Positions 5,581 through 13,724 of a stretch of 25,219 nt of DNA are shown here, in pieces (position 1 is the first letter of the stretch; each line of letters starts with the position of its first letter). The stretch is from positions 1 through 25,219 of the forward strand of contig URHS01000036.1 in NCBI GenBank assembly GCA_900547685.1, read 5' to 3'. The translations under genes were made by a program, and so were the position numbers. This stretch comes from an uncultured Blautia sp. GTDB lineage: Bacteria; Bacillota; Clostridia; Lachnospirales; Lachnospiraceae. Under the pieces are notes generated by a model. It saw only the letters and a program-made list of their open reading frames with translations, did no database searches and had not been told where the DNA came from.

Positions 5581-8283
5581 TTAGGCATTTCTTACCCATT
5601 TTCCAGAGGAATCTACATAATAATTTCCAATCCATTTATTGACTGCCATGGTTCCATCTGCCTGCACATAGTAGTCGCCAATCCACTGTGAGGTTGCCAT
5701 TGCACCATTGCTATTCATATAATACCAATAGCCTCCTGTGGAAATCCATCCGGTACACATAACTCCACTGGCATCCATATAATACCATACTCCATCAATG
5801 TAATTCCAGCCCGTTTCCATGGCTCCGCTATTATTTAAGTAATACCAATGTCCTCCTACAGAAACCCATCCGGTACACATAGCCCCACTGGCATCCATAT
5901 AATACCATGCTCCATTAATATAATTCCAGCCTGTCACACAATATCCGGAAGCATCAAAATAATACCATATATTAGAAATTTCCTTCCACTGACTGGTTGG
6001 ATAACTTCCATCTACTTCACGATACCACCATCTTCCATTGGTAATCATCCATTGTGCCGGGCGATAATTCTCCAACCATACACCGTTTTTATCTACATAA
6101 TAATCACCAATCCACTGGTCAGTAAGCATAATTCCATTTTCATTAAAATAGTAATATTTTCCGTCAATCTCTTTCCAATCTGTTACTTTCTTACCATTTT
6201 CATAATAAATCATGCCATCATCCGTCTGCTTCCAACCATCCTTTGGCTTCCATTTTGCAGTAATTACCAAATCTTCTTTTACATTTATGTAATCCTTATC
6301 CCAACCATCAAAAATATAGTCCACTTTGTTCTGTAAGGTTGGTGGAACTGCATCTTCACCGGATGTTATATTCTGTGTTTCCAGAACTGTGTCGCCATCT
6401 TTAAAGGTCACTGTGTGGATACTCTTTCTAAATGGAATATCATTTTCTGTTGCGTACTTTTCTGCTGCTGAACCAACGTCTCCTATAATGGTAAAGCCCT
6501 CTATCTTTTGATTTTCATAATGTCCATTATATCCACAAGCACGCCATCCAATTTCTATTACACTGTTTGGAATTTCAATCTCTTTTAAAGATGTACATTT
6601 ATAAAATGTCCAGTCTCCTATGTTCGTTACGCTATCTGGAATTTCAATGCTCTTTAAATTCGCATAACTATCAAAAGCATATCCTCCAATTCCAACTGTT
6701 CCGTCTTTTATCTTTACTTCAGCATCTTTTGGCATTTCTCCCTTATACCCATACAATACTTTACTGACATAAACTAGACCATCTGGTTGACTTTCATACC
6801 AGGCAGTTTCTCTAAATACATGTCCGCCTAACTTTTCCAGGTTGTCCGGAAATTCAATATCCTTTAAATTCGTACATTCATTAAATGCTTTGTATTCTAA
6901 AGAAGTAACATTTTCAGGAATAGAAAGCTTTTTCAGATTTTTGTTACGCTCAAACGCATATCTTCCAATTTCTTTCACACGATTTCCAATCTGTATATTT
7001 TCAAGATCACAACCTTCAAATGCGCCAAATGGAATATATGTCATTCCATCTCCTATTTTTACCTCTTTTAGATTTCCGCAGTGTGCAAAAGCAAGATTTC
7101 CTATGCTGACAACAGAACTAGGGATATCAATCCTTTCCAAACCACTACTATAAAAAACACACGATTCAACGGTTGTAATTGTATCCGGAATTTTAATCTG
7201 CTTCAGACTATCACAGCCATAAAACATTCTAAAACTCAGTGTCTTAATTCCGCTTCCAATGGACACATCATTTAAGTTATCGCAACCTGAAAATATACTG
7301 TCTCCAATATTCTTTAAGCTATTCGGTAATATAACTTTTGTAAGTCCTGACCAGGCAAATGCCCAATCTTCAATTGTTGTAAGTTTTTTTCCCAGCTCTA
7401 TCTGTGCAAGGTTCTCACAGTCCATAAAAGCTCTATTGGAGATTATTTCTACATTATCAGGGCATTCAAAAAATTTTAAGGACTTACAGGAATGAAATGC
7501 ACTTTTTCCAATACTATGTAACTGACTTTCCTTAGGAAAAACCACTTCTGTCAGATTTTCGCAGGATATAAAAGCTCCATACTGTAGTTCTGTCACTGTT
7601 CCCGGAATTTCCACCTTCGTTATAGTATTGTTTTCACAAAAAGCATTGGCTCCAATACTGGTAACTGATTTCCCATTAAATTTTTCCGGTATTTTTACCT
7701 GTTCCTCTGTTCCTGTGTAAGCTGTCACCTCCACAGTTCCATCTTCTAACTCCCTATACGTATAATTCTCCGTTGTTTTCACTTCTGTTTGTTTTGGTAC
7801 TGCTGTTTTATCCTCTGCTGTCATGTACTCTGGCACTGTATTTTCTTCTTCTGTTTCTTCTGCAGCCGGTTCAATGCACCATGTAATCGTTCCTTTTGCA
7901 TTATCCAAAAAATACTTTGGCTCCAAGTAATATACTTGTCCTGCTTCCATAGGAAGAGTCATATCAAAGCTCAGACTCTCTCCCTTATCATTTCCAGAGC
8001 AAATAAGCTCTAGTCCGGCATTATACACATTTCCGTATGTGTCTTCATCTCCCATAGAATAAAAACGATATTTTCCGCTTTTCTCAGGAATAAACTGATA
8101 AAACTTCTGTCCGTCTGTTCCATCTTCTACAGTTTCATTCTGTGTACCTGCCGTTACGCTTTGTACTGCTTTATTCCTTGCTGTTTCTGCATTTGCCAAA
8201 ACACTCTGCGGAAGCAACACGGATAAACACATAAGAAGTACAAGTGTCAATGCTGTTACTTGTTTTTCAACTTTCGAAATCAT
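5581..8283 (-). CDS. Secreted BspA-type leucine-rich-repeat surface protein with choline-binding-type C-terminus
   Basis: A 900-residue exported protein. Residues 1-30 are a signal peptide (LVLLMCLSVLLPQSVLA). Residues about 50-138 look like a beta-sandwich resembling pre-peptidase/PPC domains. About 174-620 are LRR_5 repeats of the BspA/TpLRR type (units with I.IP.SV..IG..AF..C..L). Residues 623-681 match the InlB-B/Listeria-Bacteroides repeat (HTVTFKDGDTV...IFDGWDKD). From 682 on, CW_binding repeats follow, including a clean 40-residue repeat pair (786-864) and two WIGDYY/WIGNYY units at the end. The ATG at 8283 has AAAGGAG seven bases upstream. BspA-like LRR proteins are known adhesins, and the tail would hold the protein on phosphocholine or a related wall-polymer ligand without LPXTG sorting. 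It follows tarJ by 82 bp and may be co-transcribed with it. Confidence 0.9.
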   Translation of the reverse strand: MISKVEKQVTALTLVLLMCLSVLLPQSVLANAETARNKAVQSVTAGTQNETVEDGTDGQKFYQFIPEKSGKYRFYSMGDEDTYGNVYNAGLELICSGNDKGESLSFDMTLPMEAGQVYYLEPKYFLDNAKGTITWCIEPAAEETEEENTVPEYMTAEDKTAVPKQTEVKTTENYTYRELEDGTVEVTAYTGTEEQVKIPEKFNGKSVTSIGANAFCENNTITKVEIPGTVTELQYGAFISCENLTEVVFPKESQLHSIGKSAFHSCKSLKFFECPDNVEIISNRAFMDCENLAQIELGKKLTTIEDWAFAWSGLTKVILPNSLKNIGDSIFSGCDNLNDVSIGSGIKTLSFRMFYGCDSLKQIKIPDTITTVESCVFYSSGLERIDIPSSVVSIGNLAFAHCGNLKEVKIGDGMTYIPFGAFEGCDLENIQIGNRVKEIGRYAFERNKNLKKLSIPENVTSLEYKAFNECTNLKDIEFPDNLEKLGGHVFRETAWYESQPDGLVYVSKVLYGYKGEMPKDAEVKIKDGTVGIGGYAFDSYANLKSIEIPDSVTNIGDWTFYKCTSLKEIEIPNSVIEIGWRACGYNGHYENQKIEGFTIIGDVGSAAEKYATENDIPFRKSIHTVTFKDGDTVLETQNITSGEDAVPPTLQNKVDYIFDGWDKDYINVKEDLVITAKWKPKDGWKQTDDGMIYYENGKKVTDWKEIDGKYYYFNENGIMLTDQWIGDYYVDKNGVWLENYRPAQWMITNGRWWYREVDGSYPTSQWKEISNIWYYFDASGYCVTGWNYINGAWYYMDASGAMCTGWVSVGGHWYYLNNSGAMETGWNYIDGVWYYMDASGVMCTGWISTGGYWYYMNSNGAMATSQWIGDYYVQADGTMAVNKWIGNYYVDSSGKWVRNA
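5692..5928 (-). repeat. 120-bp tandem duplication in the LRR protein wall-binding region
   Basis: Two adjacent 40-residue units (5809-5928 and 5692-5808) each encode WNYI.G.WYYMDASG.MCTG plus W.S.GG.WYY. The DNA is close to identical over long stretches. This mirrors the 120-bp duplication in the lysozyme gene and shows that both arrays evolve by duplicating pairs of repeats. Confidence 0.85.
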
Positions 8284-8318
8284 ATTCTTCTCCTTTCCTG
8301 ATAGTTTCTATTCATAAA

Positions 8319-8338
8319 GGAGCTTTTTACAGTGCTCC
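8319..8338 (-). terminator. Possible weak terminator or leader hairpin between tarJ and the LRR gene
   Basis: GGAGC (8319-8323) and GCTCC (8334-8338) form a 5-bp stem with a 10-nt loop; the minus strand continues TTTATG. No convincing promoter was found in the 82-bp gap, so the LRR gene may be read through from the licD-tarI-tarJ unit. Confidence 0.3.
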
Positions 8339-8365
8339 GTTATGACAGCTTTAGGAAAATACTTT

Positions 8366-9382
8366 TTATATCTCCCACCGGAACACGGTTTTAAAGTTTG
8401 TATTCATATCCACACTAAATACTCTGTGAATATCCAAAATCTTTTCTACAGGCTCCGTCTCATAGATAATACTGTTTAATCGATTCTGGATTTTTTTATC
8501 TTTCATAAAATCAACTGCATTTTCAAAGTCCTCTCGTCCTGAGCGACTACATCCTACAAAAGTAAGACCTTTTTCCAGTATATCTCTTGTATTAATCGGC
8601 ACTTTTGCTTCTGACACCCCCATCAATGCAACTACACCCTGAGGATTGATAAAGCGAATAATATCATCTATGGCATAGGCGCTTCCTTCACCGCCGGCAC
8701 ACTCAAATGCATGGTCCACAGTAAAGCTATCTGTCAAATCATCAATCAAATGAATTTCATCTGCAAAAGAAAATTGATTAAGCTTGTCTGCATTTTTTCC
8801 CATCACACAAATTTTACTTTCAGGAAAACGATATTTTAAAATGCTGCTTACTACAAATGCAAGACTTCCATCTCCCCACACACCAATTCTTTCCTTATAA
8901 GAATGTGCAAGTTTACTGAAACGATTTACGCCATGCATACCCACACTGACAAATTCTGTAATTGCAGCAATTTTCCCTTCAATTCCTTCATATCTTACTA
9001 ATCTGTCCGGTTTCAGATTAACAAACTCCCGCATAAATCCATCTCGTCCACTGCTTAAAAAAGCAGAGCCTTTTCGATAGTTTTCGAAAATTGCATCCTC
9101 CCGGTCTGTACTTAAAACATTGGGAATCATAATCACTTTTTCTCCCGGTTGAAATGTATGAGTAGGATCATACAAAACAGTTCCGCATCCCTCATGAATA
9201 AGTGCCATGGGAAGTTTTTTACGAAGAACCTTTGCATCTCTTTTTCCCTGATAATATCTCTGATCTGCATGGCAAAGTGCCAGATAATCAGGACGCACCA
9301 GTACTTCATCATCAAAGCTGATGTCCTGATATTTAATTGAAATAATTTTCGGGCTAATAAGTTGATATACACTATTTAACAT
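8366..9382 (-). CDS. tarJ: Ribulose-5-phosphate reductase / ribitol-5-phosphate dehydrogenase (TarJ type)
   Basis: A 338-residue medium-chain dehydrogenase/reductase predicted to reduce D-ribulose 5-phosphate to D-ribitol 5-phosphate with NADPH, the first step to CDP-ribitol. The N-terminal GroES-like half has the catalytic zinc positions of the family (C37 in ALCHADQ, H63-E64 in LIHEGCG) but not the four-Cys structural zinc lobe. The Rossmann half opens at IGVWGDGSLAF (about 166-176), and AFECAGGEG is typical MDR. The gene directly follows tarI (9-bp gap, its AGGAGG overlapping the tarI stop); this tarI-tarJ pairing is the strongest argument against a generic alcohol dehydrogenase. Confidence 0.88.
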   Translation of the reverse strand: MLNSVYQLISPKIISIKYQDISFDDEVLVRPDYLALCHADQRYYQGKRDAKVLRKKLPMALIHEGCGTVLYDPTHTFQPGEKVIMIPNVLSTDREDAIFENYRKGSAFLSSGRDGFMREFVNLKPDRLVRYEGIEGKIAAITEFVSVGMHGVNRFSKLAHSYKERIGVWGDGSLAFVVSSILKYRFPESKICVMGKNADKLNQFSFADEIHLIDDLTDSFTVDHAFECAGGEGSAYAIDDIIRFINPQGVVALMGVSEAKVPINTRDILEKGLTFVGCSRSGREDFENAVDFMKDKKIQNRLNSIIYETEPVEKILDIHRVFSVDMNTNFKTVFRWEI

Positions 9383-9391
9383 AACAGCCTC

Positions 9392-10084
9392 CTAAAGCAT
9401 TGCTTGAGCCATCTTCATATCATCAACAGTTGTAATTTTTATATTTGAAATTTCACCTCGTACCAATTTCACCGGTACTCCTCTTACCACACAGATTTTA
9501 CATGCATCTGTAAGAATTTCCTTTTCTTCCGTAGAAAGTTCATAATATAATTTTTTCAGCATACTCATATTAAAAGATTGCGGTGTCTGTCCCTGAAACA
9601 TATTTTTTCTGTTTGGAATGTCTTTAATAACTTCCCCATCTTCGGAAACTACAATAGTATCGATAGCTGCCACAACCGTATCACACGCACCATATTTTTT
9701 AGCTGCTTCAATATTATCATGAAGCATACGCAGTGTTACAAAAGGTCGTACGGAATCGTGTGTTACCAGAATATGGTCTTCACTTTCCCCATACATTTCT
9801 TCAATTTTTTCCACGATATTAAAAATTGTTTCGTTTCTGTCCTTTCCACCTGCTACTAAAATCACCTTTTTGTCTGTGTGTATATATTTTGCAAGTAAAT
9901 CCTCTGTGTAAATCATCCAATCCGGATGTACACCTACAAAAATCTGGTCCATTTCCTGGCATAACAGAAACTTCTCAACTGTATGGATAATAATAGGCTT
10001 TTCTCCTAACATTAAAAACTGTTTTGGTTTATCAAGTCCCATTCTTGTTCCTGTTCCACCTGCTAATACCGCTCCAAAAACCAT
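9392..10084 (-). CDS. tarI: D-ribitol-5-phosphate cytidylyltransferase (TarI/IspD family)
   Basis: A 230-residue cytosolic nucleotidyltransferase predicted to make CDP-ribitol from CTP and ribitol 5-phosphate. The signature LAGGTGTRMG (7-16), then KPKQFL.LGEKPIIIHTVEKF, and the later VTHDSVRPFV and NRKNMFQGQTPQSF blocks define the IspD/TarI family. The HTVEKF and GQTPQSFN variants and the neighbouring tarJ favour TarI over the isoprenoid enzyme IspD. It starts one base after the licD stop codon, with AGGAGG-like spacing inside the licD end, so licD, tarI and tarJ are read as a unit. Confidence 0.88.
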   Translation of the reverse strand: MVFGAVLAGGTGTRMGLDKPKQFLMLGEKPIIIHTVEKFLLCQEMDQIFVGVHPDWMIYTEDLLAKYIHTDKKVILVAGGKDRNETIFNIVEKIEEMYGESEDHILVTHDSVRPFVTLRMLHDNIEAAKKYGACDTVVAAIDTIVVSEDGEVIKDIPNRKNMFQGQTPQSFNMSMLKKLYYELSTEEKEILTDACKICVVRGVPVKLVRGEISNIKITTVDDMKMAQAML

Positions 10085-10085
10085 T

Positions 10086-10955
10086 TTATTTTTCCTCCTT
10101 GCAATAATATATATTTTTATACTTTGTATAAGGTTTACTCAAGTCCATAAAGAGAGCATCATGATGTCCTACTCTTTTTTCTTCCGGAGGCATCTGCATA
10201 TAATCTCCAAATGCAATCTTTAAATAATCATCATATCCTACAGGAATTGGCATCTCTCCATCCTCAAAAGGTCTGAATATTGCTTTATCAAAAGCTTCTT
10301 TCGGATACCAGTTTTTCATATATCCAGGCCCGGAACATAGTTCTGTAATTCCTTTGCACTCTTTAATATCATATTTTGTCATCTGTTTTTCTGCAAAATT
10401 CCAAATTGCATAACGAGCTTTCTTCCAAGGCACTATTCCCAAAGCAATTTTTCCTGCCATAGCAACTTTCTTTCCATGATTTTGAGGAACTAGCTGTGCA
10501 CAATACAATGAATACACAAGCGCCCAGAAACATTGCATCTTTCTTTGGAACTTTTTATCAGGATAACCATCTAAAGGTAAAATATCCAATGCTACTCCAT
10601 GTGTAATATCCAAGTCTTTTTGATATGGTTTGATTAATGTAGTGTTTTTATCACGAATTGTCACAAAAAGATTATAATCCACCTGATTTTTATCTGATTT
10701 TTCTAAAACATATCTTGAATTTTTATTTTCTTTTTTCCATAATCTCCACATTTTTTCATAATCTTTACGTGGCATAAAAAAGTCTAAGTCATCATCCCAT
10801 GGAATCATTCCCTGATGACGGATTGTTCCAATACAACCTCCTCCACACAAATAGCAAGTTAAATCATGTTTTTTACAAAAGTCCACAAAATATTTTGCCA
10901 TCTCAATACTCTTATTTTGTAATTCCTTTAATTCCTCATGTGTTAATTTACTCAT
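10086..10955 (-). CDS. LicD-family phosphotransferase, candidate ribitol-phosphate transferase
   Basis: About 289 residues of the LicD/fukutin nucleotidyltransferase fold. Near the N-terminus it has CGGGCIGTIRHQGMIPWDDDLDFFMPRKDY, here split as CGGGCIGTIRHQ (about 37-48) and IPWDDDLDFF (51-60), with the metal-binding Asp cluster, and near the C-terminus the YDDYLKIAFGDYMQMPP block. LicD proteins move phosphocholine from CDP-choline to sugars; eukaryotic relatives fukutin and FKRP use CDP-ribitol. I chose the ATG at 10955 because AGGA lies five bases upstream; the ATG at 10961 would have its ribosome site directly abutting. It leads an operon with tarI (1-bp gap) and tarJ, so ribitol phosphate is the likeliest donor group. 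No CDP-choline synthesis gene is in the window. Confidence 0.85.
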   Translation of the reverse strand: MSKLTHEELKELQNKSIEMAKYFVDFCKKHDLTCYLCGGGCIGTIRHQGMIPWDDDLDFFMPRKDYEKMWRLWKKENKNSRYVLEKSDKNQVDYNLFVTIRDKNTTLIKPYQKDLDITHGVALDILPLDGYPDKKFQRKMQCFWALVYSLYCAQLVPQNHGKKVAMAGKIALGIVPWKKARYAIWNFAEKQMTKYDIKECKGITELCSGPGYMKNWYPKEAFDKAIFRPFEDGEMPIPVGYDDYLKIAFGDYMQMPPEEKRVGHHDALFMDLSKPYTKYKNIYYCKEEK

Positions 10956-11029
10956 AATCATCCTACTTTTCTTTTAGCATTTCAAAAACAGCATTTATAA
11001 TTGCATACAAATACTATTTAACTAGAAAT

Positions 11030-11058
11030 ATCATAACAAATTTATTACATATCTGCAA
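11030..11058 (-). promoter_or_regulatory. Promoter of the licD-tarI-tarJ unit
   Basis: Minus-strand -35 TTGCAG (11053-11058), 17-nt spacer, -10 TATGAT (11030-11035). The predicted start near 11023 gives a leader of about 68 nt. It sits just downstream of the terminator dyad closing the 11-gene operon, so the CDP-ribitol unit can be expressed separately. Confidence 0.65.
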
Positions 11059-11081
11059 CCTCAAGCCTGGAATTTACATAG

Positions 11082-11126
11082 AAAGCCATTGTCTCTCTGC
11101 TTTTTCGCGTCTGAGACAATGGCTTT
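11082..11126 (-). terminator. 14-bp dyad closing the polysaccharide operon
   Basis: A perfect 14-bp inverted repeat (AAAGCCATTGTCTC at 11082-11095, GAGACAATGGCTTT at 11113-11126) with a 17-nt loop begins nine bases after the flippase stop codon. On the minus strand the arm ends GGCTTTCTATG. On the plus strand it ends GGCTTTTCTGTTTCTT, a better U-tract, so it may also block opposing transcription. Confidence 0.75.
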
Positions 11127-11134
11127 TCTGTTTC

Positions 11135-12547
11135 TTATAATGATGCCGTTTTTTTATTTTTTATGGATTGAATAATCTGGACTAAAACATCCTTAAAGAT
11201 ATACAATGCAACTCCTGCCATAACAATGAAATCTACAATGTTTAATACAATAGAACCACTGTTATAAATACTGATTGAAATTCCCACTAAGAGAATAAAA
11301 ATACATATAAATTTCACATCTAAGTGGATTGCTATTTTCTTTCTCAAAATAAATAAACGAGCAATCGTATTTACCAAAAATCCTATCAGCAATGCAATAC
11401 TTGCTCCCTGTACGCCTAAAATCGGCAACAGCAAATGAATGCTCAGCACATTAATCACTCCACTTGTTACTGTTGTCCAGAACAAATAGCGATTGATATT
11501 GATTGCCGTAAAAATTTCTCCTAAAAACTCACTAATGGAAGAAGCAATCGTTCCCAACAAATACAGAGGTACAAATACTTTCGCCGCTGCGTAGTTCTCA
11601 TTAATAAAGATTGGATAGATAACAAAAATTACCGGAAGCAACAATAAAAATCCCATTCCTAAAAATCGAATGTAATAATTAATTGCCTGTGTATAGAAAT
11701 TCTTTCTGTCTCTATTGTTGTTTGCCTCTGTATAGTAGGCAATTTCCTGCCATGCCATATTAAAGCAGGTTGTAAACAGTGTAATGAATGATGAAAATCT
11801 ACCTGCTATGGCATACATTCCATTTTCTGCTTCTCCTAAAATATTGGAAATCGCGACTCTGCTGTATGCAGTTAAAAACCAAAAAGCAACCGAATTTAAA
11901 CATAATGGAATGGAAAAGATAAACAACCTTTTAAACAGATGTTTATCAAATGCTTCTGCTGAAACAAACTGTGTAATATGTACACCTTTCCCCATTACTA
12001 AAATTCCCACTAAAAATCCAATACAGGATGAAATAAACAGTGCGGAATAGTCCATTCCCATAGTCACAATAAAGATAATATTGAAAATAATTGTGACAAA
12101 GGAAGATGCCAATCCTGATATTGCGTAAAGGAAATTTTTTCCGAAACAACGTGTCAAATATCCCAAGAGTGTCTGAATATTGGATAAAATACCATATAAA
12201 TAAATCCAACCTAAATATGGTACATTTCCAACTTTCCACACAACTGCAAATACAATCGTATACAATACTGTAGAACACAAGAAAATAGCAACCCCACTCG
12301 TGATTGGTTTCTTTTTCTCCTCATCTGTATACTCAAAGGTATAACGCATAATTCCACACCAGATATTCAGGAACAAAACAGAACATAAAAATGTGATGTA
12401 CGCAAGATGTAAATCATAAGTTCCCATATCCTTAGGGCTAATATACTTTGTATAAATCGGCAGCAGGAAAAATGTAATTGTTTTTTGAAGAATTGTTCCG
12501 ACAAAATATACACCTGATGTTTTGACGAACTTCCAAAATTTTTTCAT
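11135..12547 (-). CDS. Polysaccharide repeat-unit flippase (Wzx-like, MOP superfamily)
   Basis: A 470-residue membrane protein with about 14 predicted hydrophobic segments. It starts KFVKTSGVYFVGTILQKTI, typical of RfbX/polysaccharide biosynthesis flippases, followed by FFLLPIYTKYISPKDMGTYD, another common block of that family. It should flip undecaprenyl-diphosphate-linked repeat units across the membrane for Wzy. It starts two bases after the GT4 stop and is the last gene of the 11-gene operon. No second flippase is present in the window. Confidence 0.9.
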   Translation of the reverse strand: MKKFWKFVKTSGVYFVGTILQKTITFFLLPIYTKYISPKDMGTYDLHLAYITFLCSVLFLNIWCGIMRYTFEYTDEEKKKPITSGVAIFLCSTVLYTIVFAVVWKVGNVPYLGWIYLYGILSNIQTLLGYLTRCFGKNFLYAISGLASSFVTIIFNIIFIVTMGMDYSALFISSCIGFLVGILVMGKGVHITQFVSAEAFDKHLFKRLFIFSIPLCLNSVAFWFLTAYSRVAISNILGEAENGMYAIAGRFSSFITLFTTCFNMAWQEIAYYTEANNNRDRKNFYTQAINYYIRFLGMGFLLLLPVIFVIYPIFINENYAAAKVFVPLYLLGTIASSISEFLGEIFTAININRYLFWTTVTSGVINVLSIHLLLPILGVQGASIALLIGFLVNTIARLFILRKKIAIHLDVKFICIFILLVGISISIYNSGSIVLNIVDFIVMAGVALYIFKDVLVQIIQSIKNKKTASL

Positions 12548-12549
12548 TT

Positions 12550-13713
12550 TTATTTATTCTCCCTAATTTTCTTTTGATAATCTGCATTTATCATTTCTTC
12601 GATTTCTTGTATTCTGTCTCTTACACAAAATTTCTTTCCTCTTTCCAGAGCTCTTTCTGCATACATTTTCCGCACTTCTTCTTGCTCAATCATTTGTGTA
12701 ATTCCTTCCAGTAAGCCCTCTTCACTATTTTTCACAATAAGACCATATTGAGAATCACCAAGCAGTTCTCTCATTCCGGCACAATCTGTCGTCACTGTTG
12801 GAACACCCAGAATTAAAGCTTCTGTAACAACTGTACTAAATCCCTCTGCGTAGGAAGAACAGATAAATACATCACTGCTTTTAATATAAGGATATGGATT
12901 TTCTTTATATCCATAGAGAAAGACTGTATCTGACAACCCATTATCAATAATCAGTTTTTCCAGCTTCTCTCTTTCCGGACCATCTCCTACTATTACCAGC
13001 TCAATATCTTTGTGTGTCTGATAAATCTTTGCAAATACCTGTATCAGCCTGTCATATCCTTTTACTTCAACTAAACGTCCTACCGTAACAAATCGAAGTG
13101 TTTCTTTCTTTTCTTTTTCACAGATAAATTCTTCGGCTTTTCTGAAAACCTCTTTTTCATCTAATGCATTGTAAATCACCTGTGCCGGTAAATCAAATTT
13201 CTTTTCAAATGCTTCTTTGACTGACTGGGATACTGCAAGAACTCTGTCGTATGCAGCATAGGATTTTTGTTCCTCTGCTTTATTAGGAAAACATTCCTCA
13301 CTCCAAGGATTCTTGATCATATCCGTATGTACCCAAGCATACTTTACTGACATGGGATTTGTTGACTGTGCTGTAAAATATGTTGCATCTCCTTCTAAGA
13401 AAGCAATTTCTACATCATATTTTTCCTTCACATATTTTTTATAAAAATATTCTGCGTGTCCTTTTCTTAAAAAGTTACGCCCTGCCACCCCTATCACTCC
13501 GTACCATTTTTTCTTCCACCACGGAGTTGATTCATGCTGAAACACACATTTTTTTGTTATATGACCGGGTATTTGTTCCGCATAAACGCCATATTTATCA
13601 ATCATTAAAACTGTCAGCTTATGCTTTTCGCAGTCAAAATTTTTAATCAAATCCATAAAAATTTTCTCTGCGCCGCCAAATCCCAATGTATTTACAACAA
13701 ATAAAATATTCAT
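12550..13713 (-). CDS. GT4-family glycosyltransferase
   Basis: A 387-residue GT-B glycosyltransferase. It begins MNILFVVNTLGFGGAEKIF, the usual acceptor-side loop. The C-terminal half has FVTVGRLVEVKGYDRLI, LVIVGDGPEREKLE and the donor-binding EGFSTVVTEALILGVP (E-x7-E). It should extend the lipid-linked repeat unit on the cytoplasmic face; donor and linkage cannot be read. A longer reading frame starts 16 codons upstream at 13761, but GGAGG at 13718-13722 sits just upstream of the ATG at 13713, and the extra residues resemble nothing and would overlap the previous gene. It follows the CpsD-like gene by 11 bp and precedes the flippase by 2 bp. Confidence 0.9.
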   Translation of the reverse strand: MNILFVVNTLGFGGAEKIFMDLIKNFDCEKHKLTVLMIDKYGVYAEQIPGHITKKCVFQHESTPWWKKKWYGVIGVAGRNFLRKGHAEYFYKKYVKEKYDVEIAFLEGDATYFTAQSTNPMSVKYAWVHTDMIKNPWSEECFPNKAEEQKSYAAYDRVLAVSQSVKEAFEKKFDLPAQVIYNALDEKEVFRKAEEFICEKEKKETLRFVTVGRLVEVKGYDRLIQVFAKIYQTHKDIELVIVGDGPEREKLEKLIIDNGLSDTVFLYGYKENPYPYIKSSDVFICSSYAEGFSTVVTEALILGVPTVTTDCAGMRELLGDSQYGLIVKNSEEGLLEGITQMIEQEEVRKMYAERALERGKKFCVRDRIQEIEEMINADYQKKIRENK

Positions 13714-13724
13714 ACTTCCTCCAG

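Noticed and set aside
9392..10084. IspD (isoprenoid MEP pathway) for the cytidylyltransferase
   Set aside because: The families are close, but the adjacent tarJ and licD, the HTVEKF block and the polysaccharide context favour TarI.
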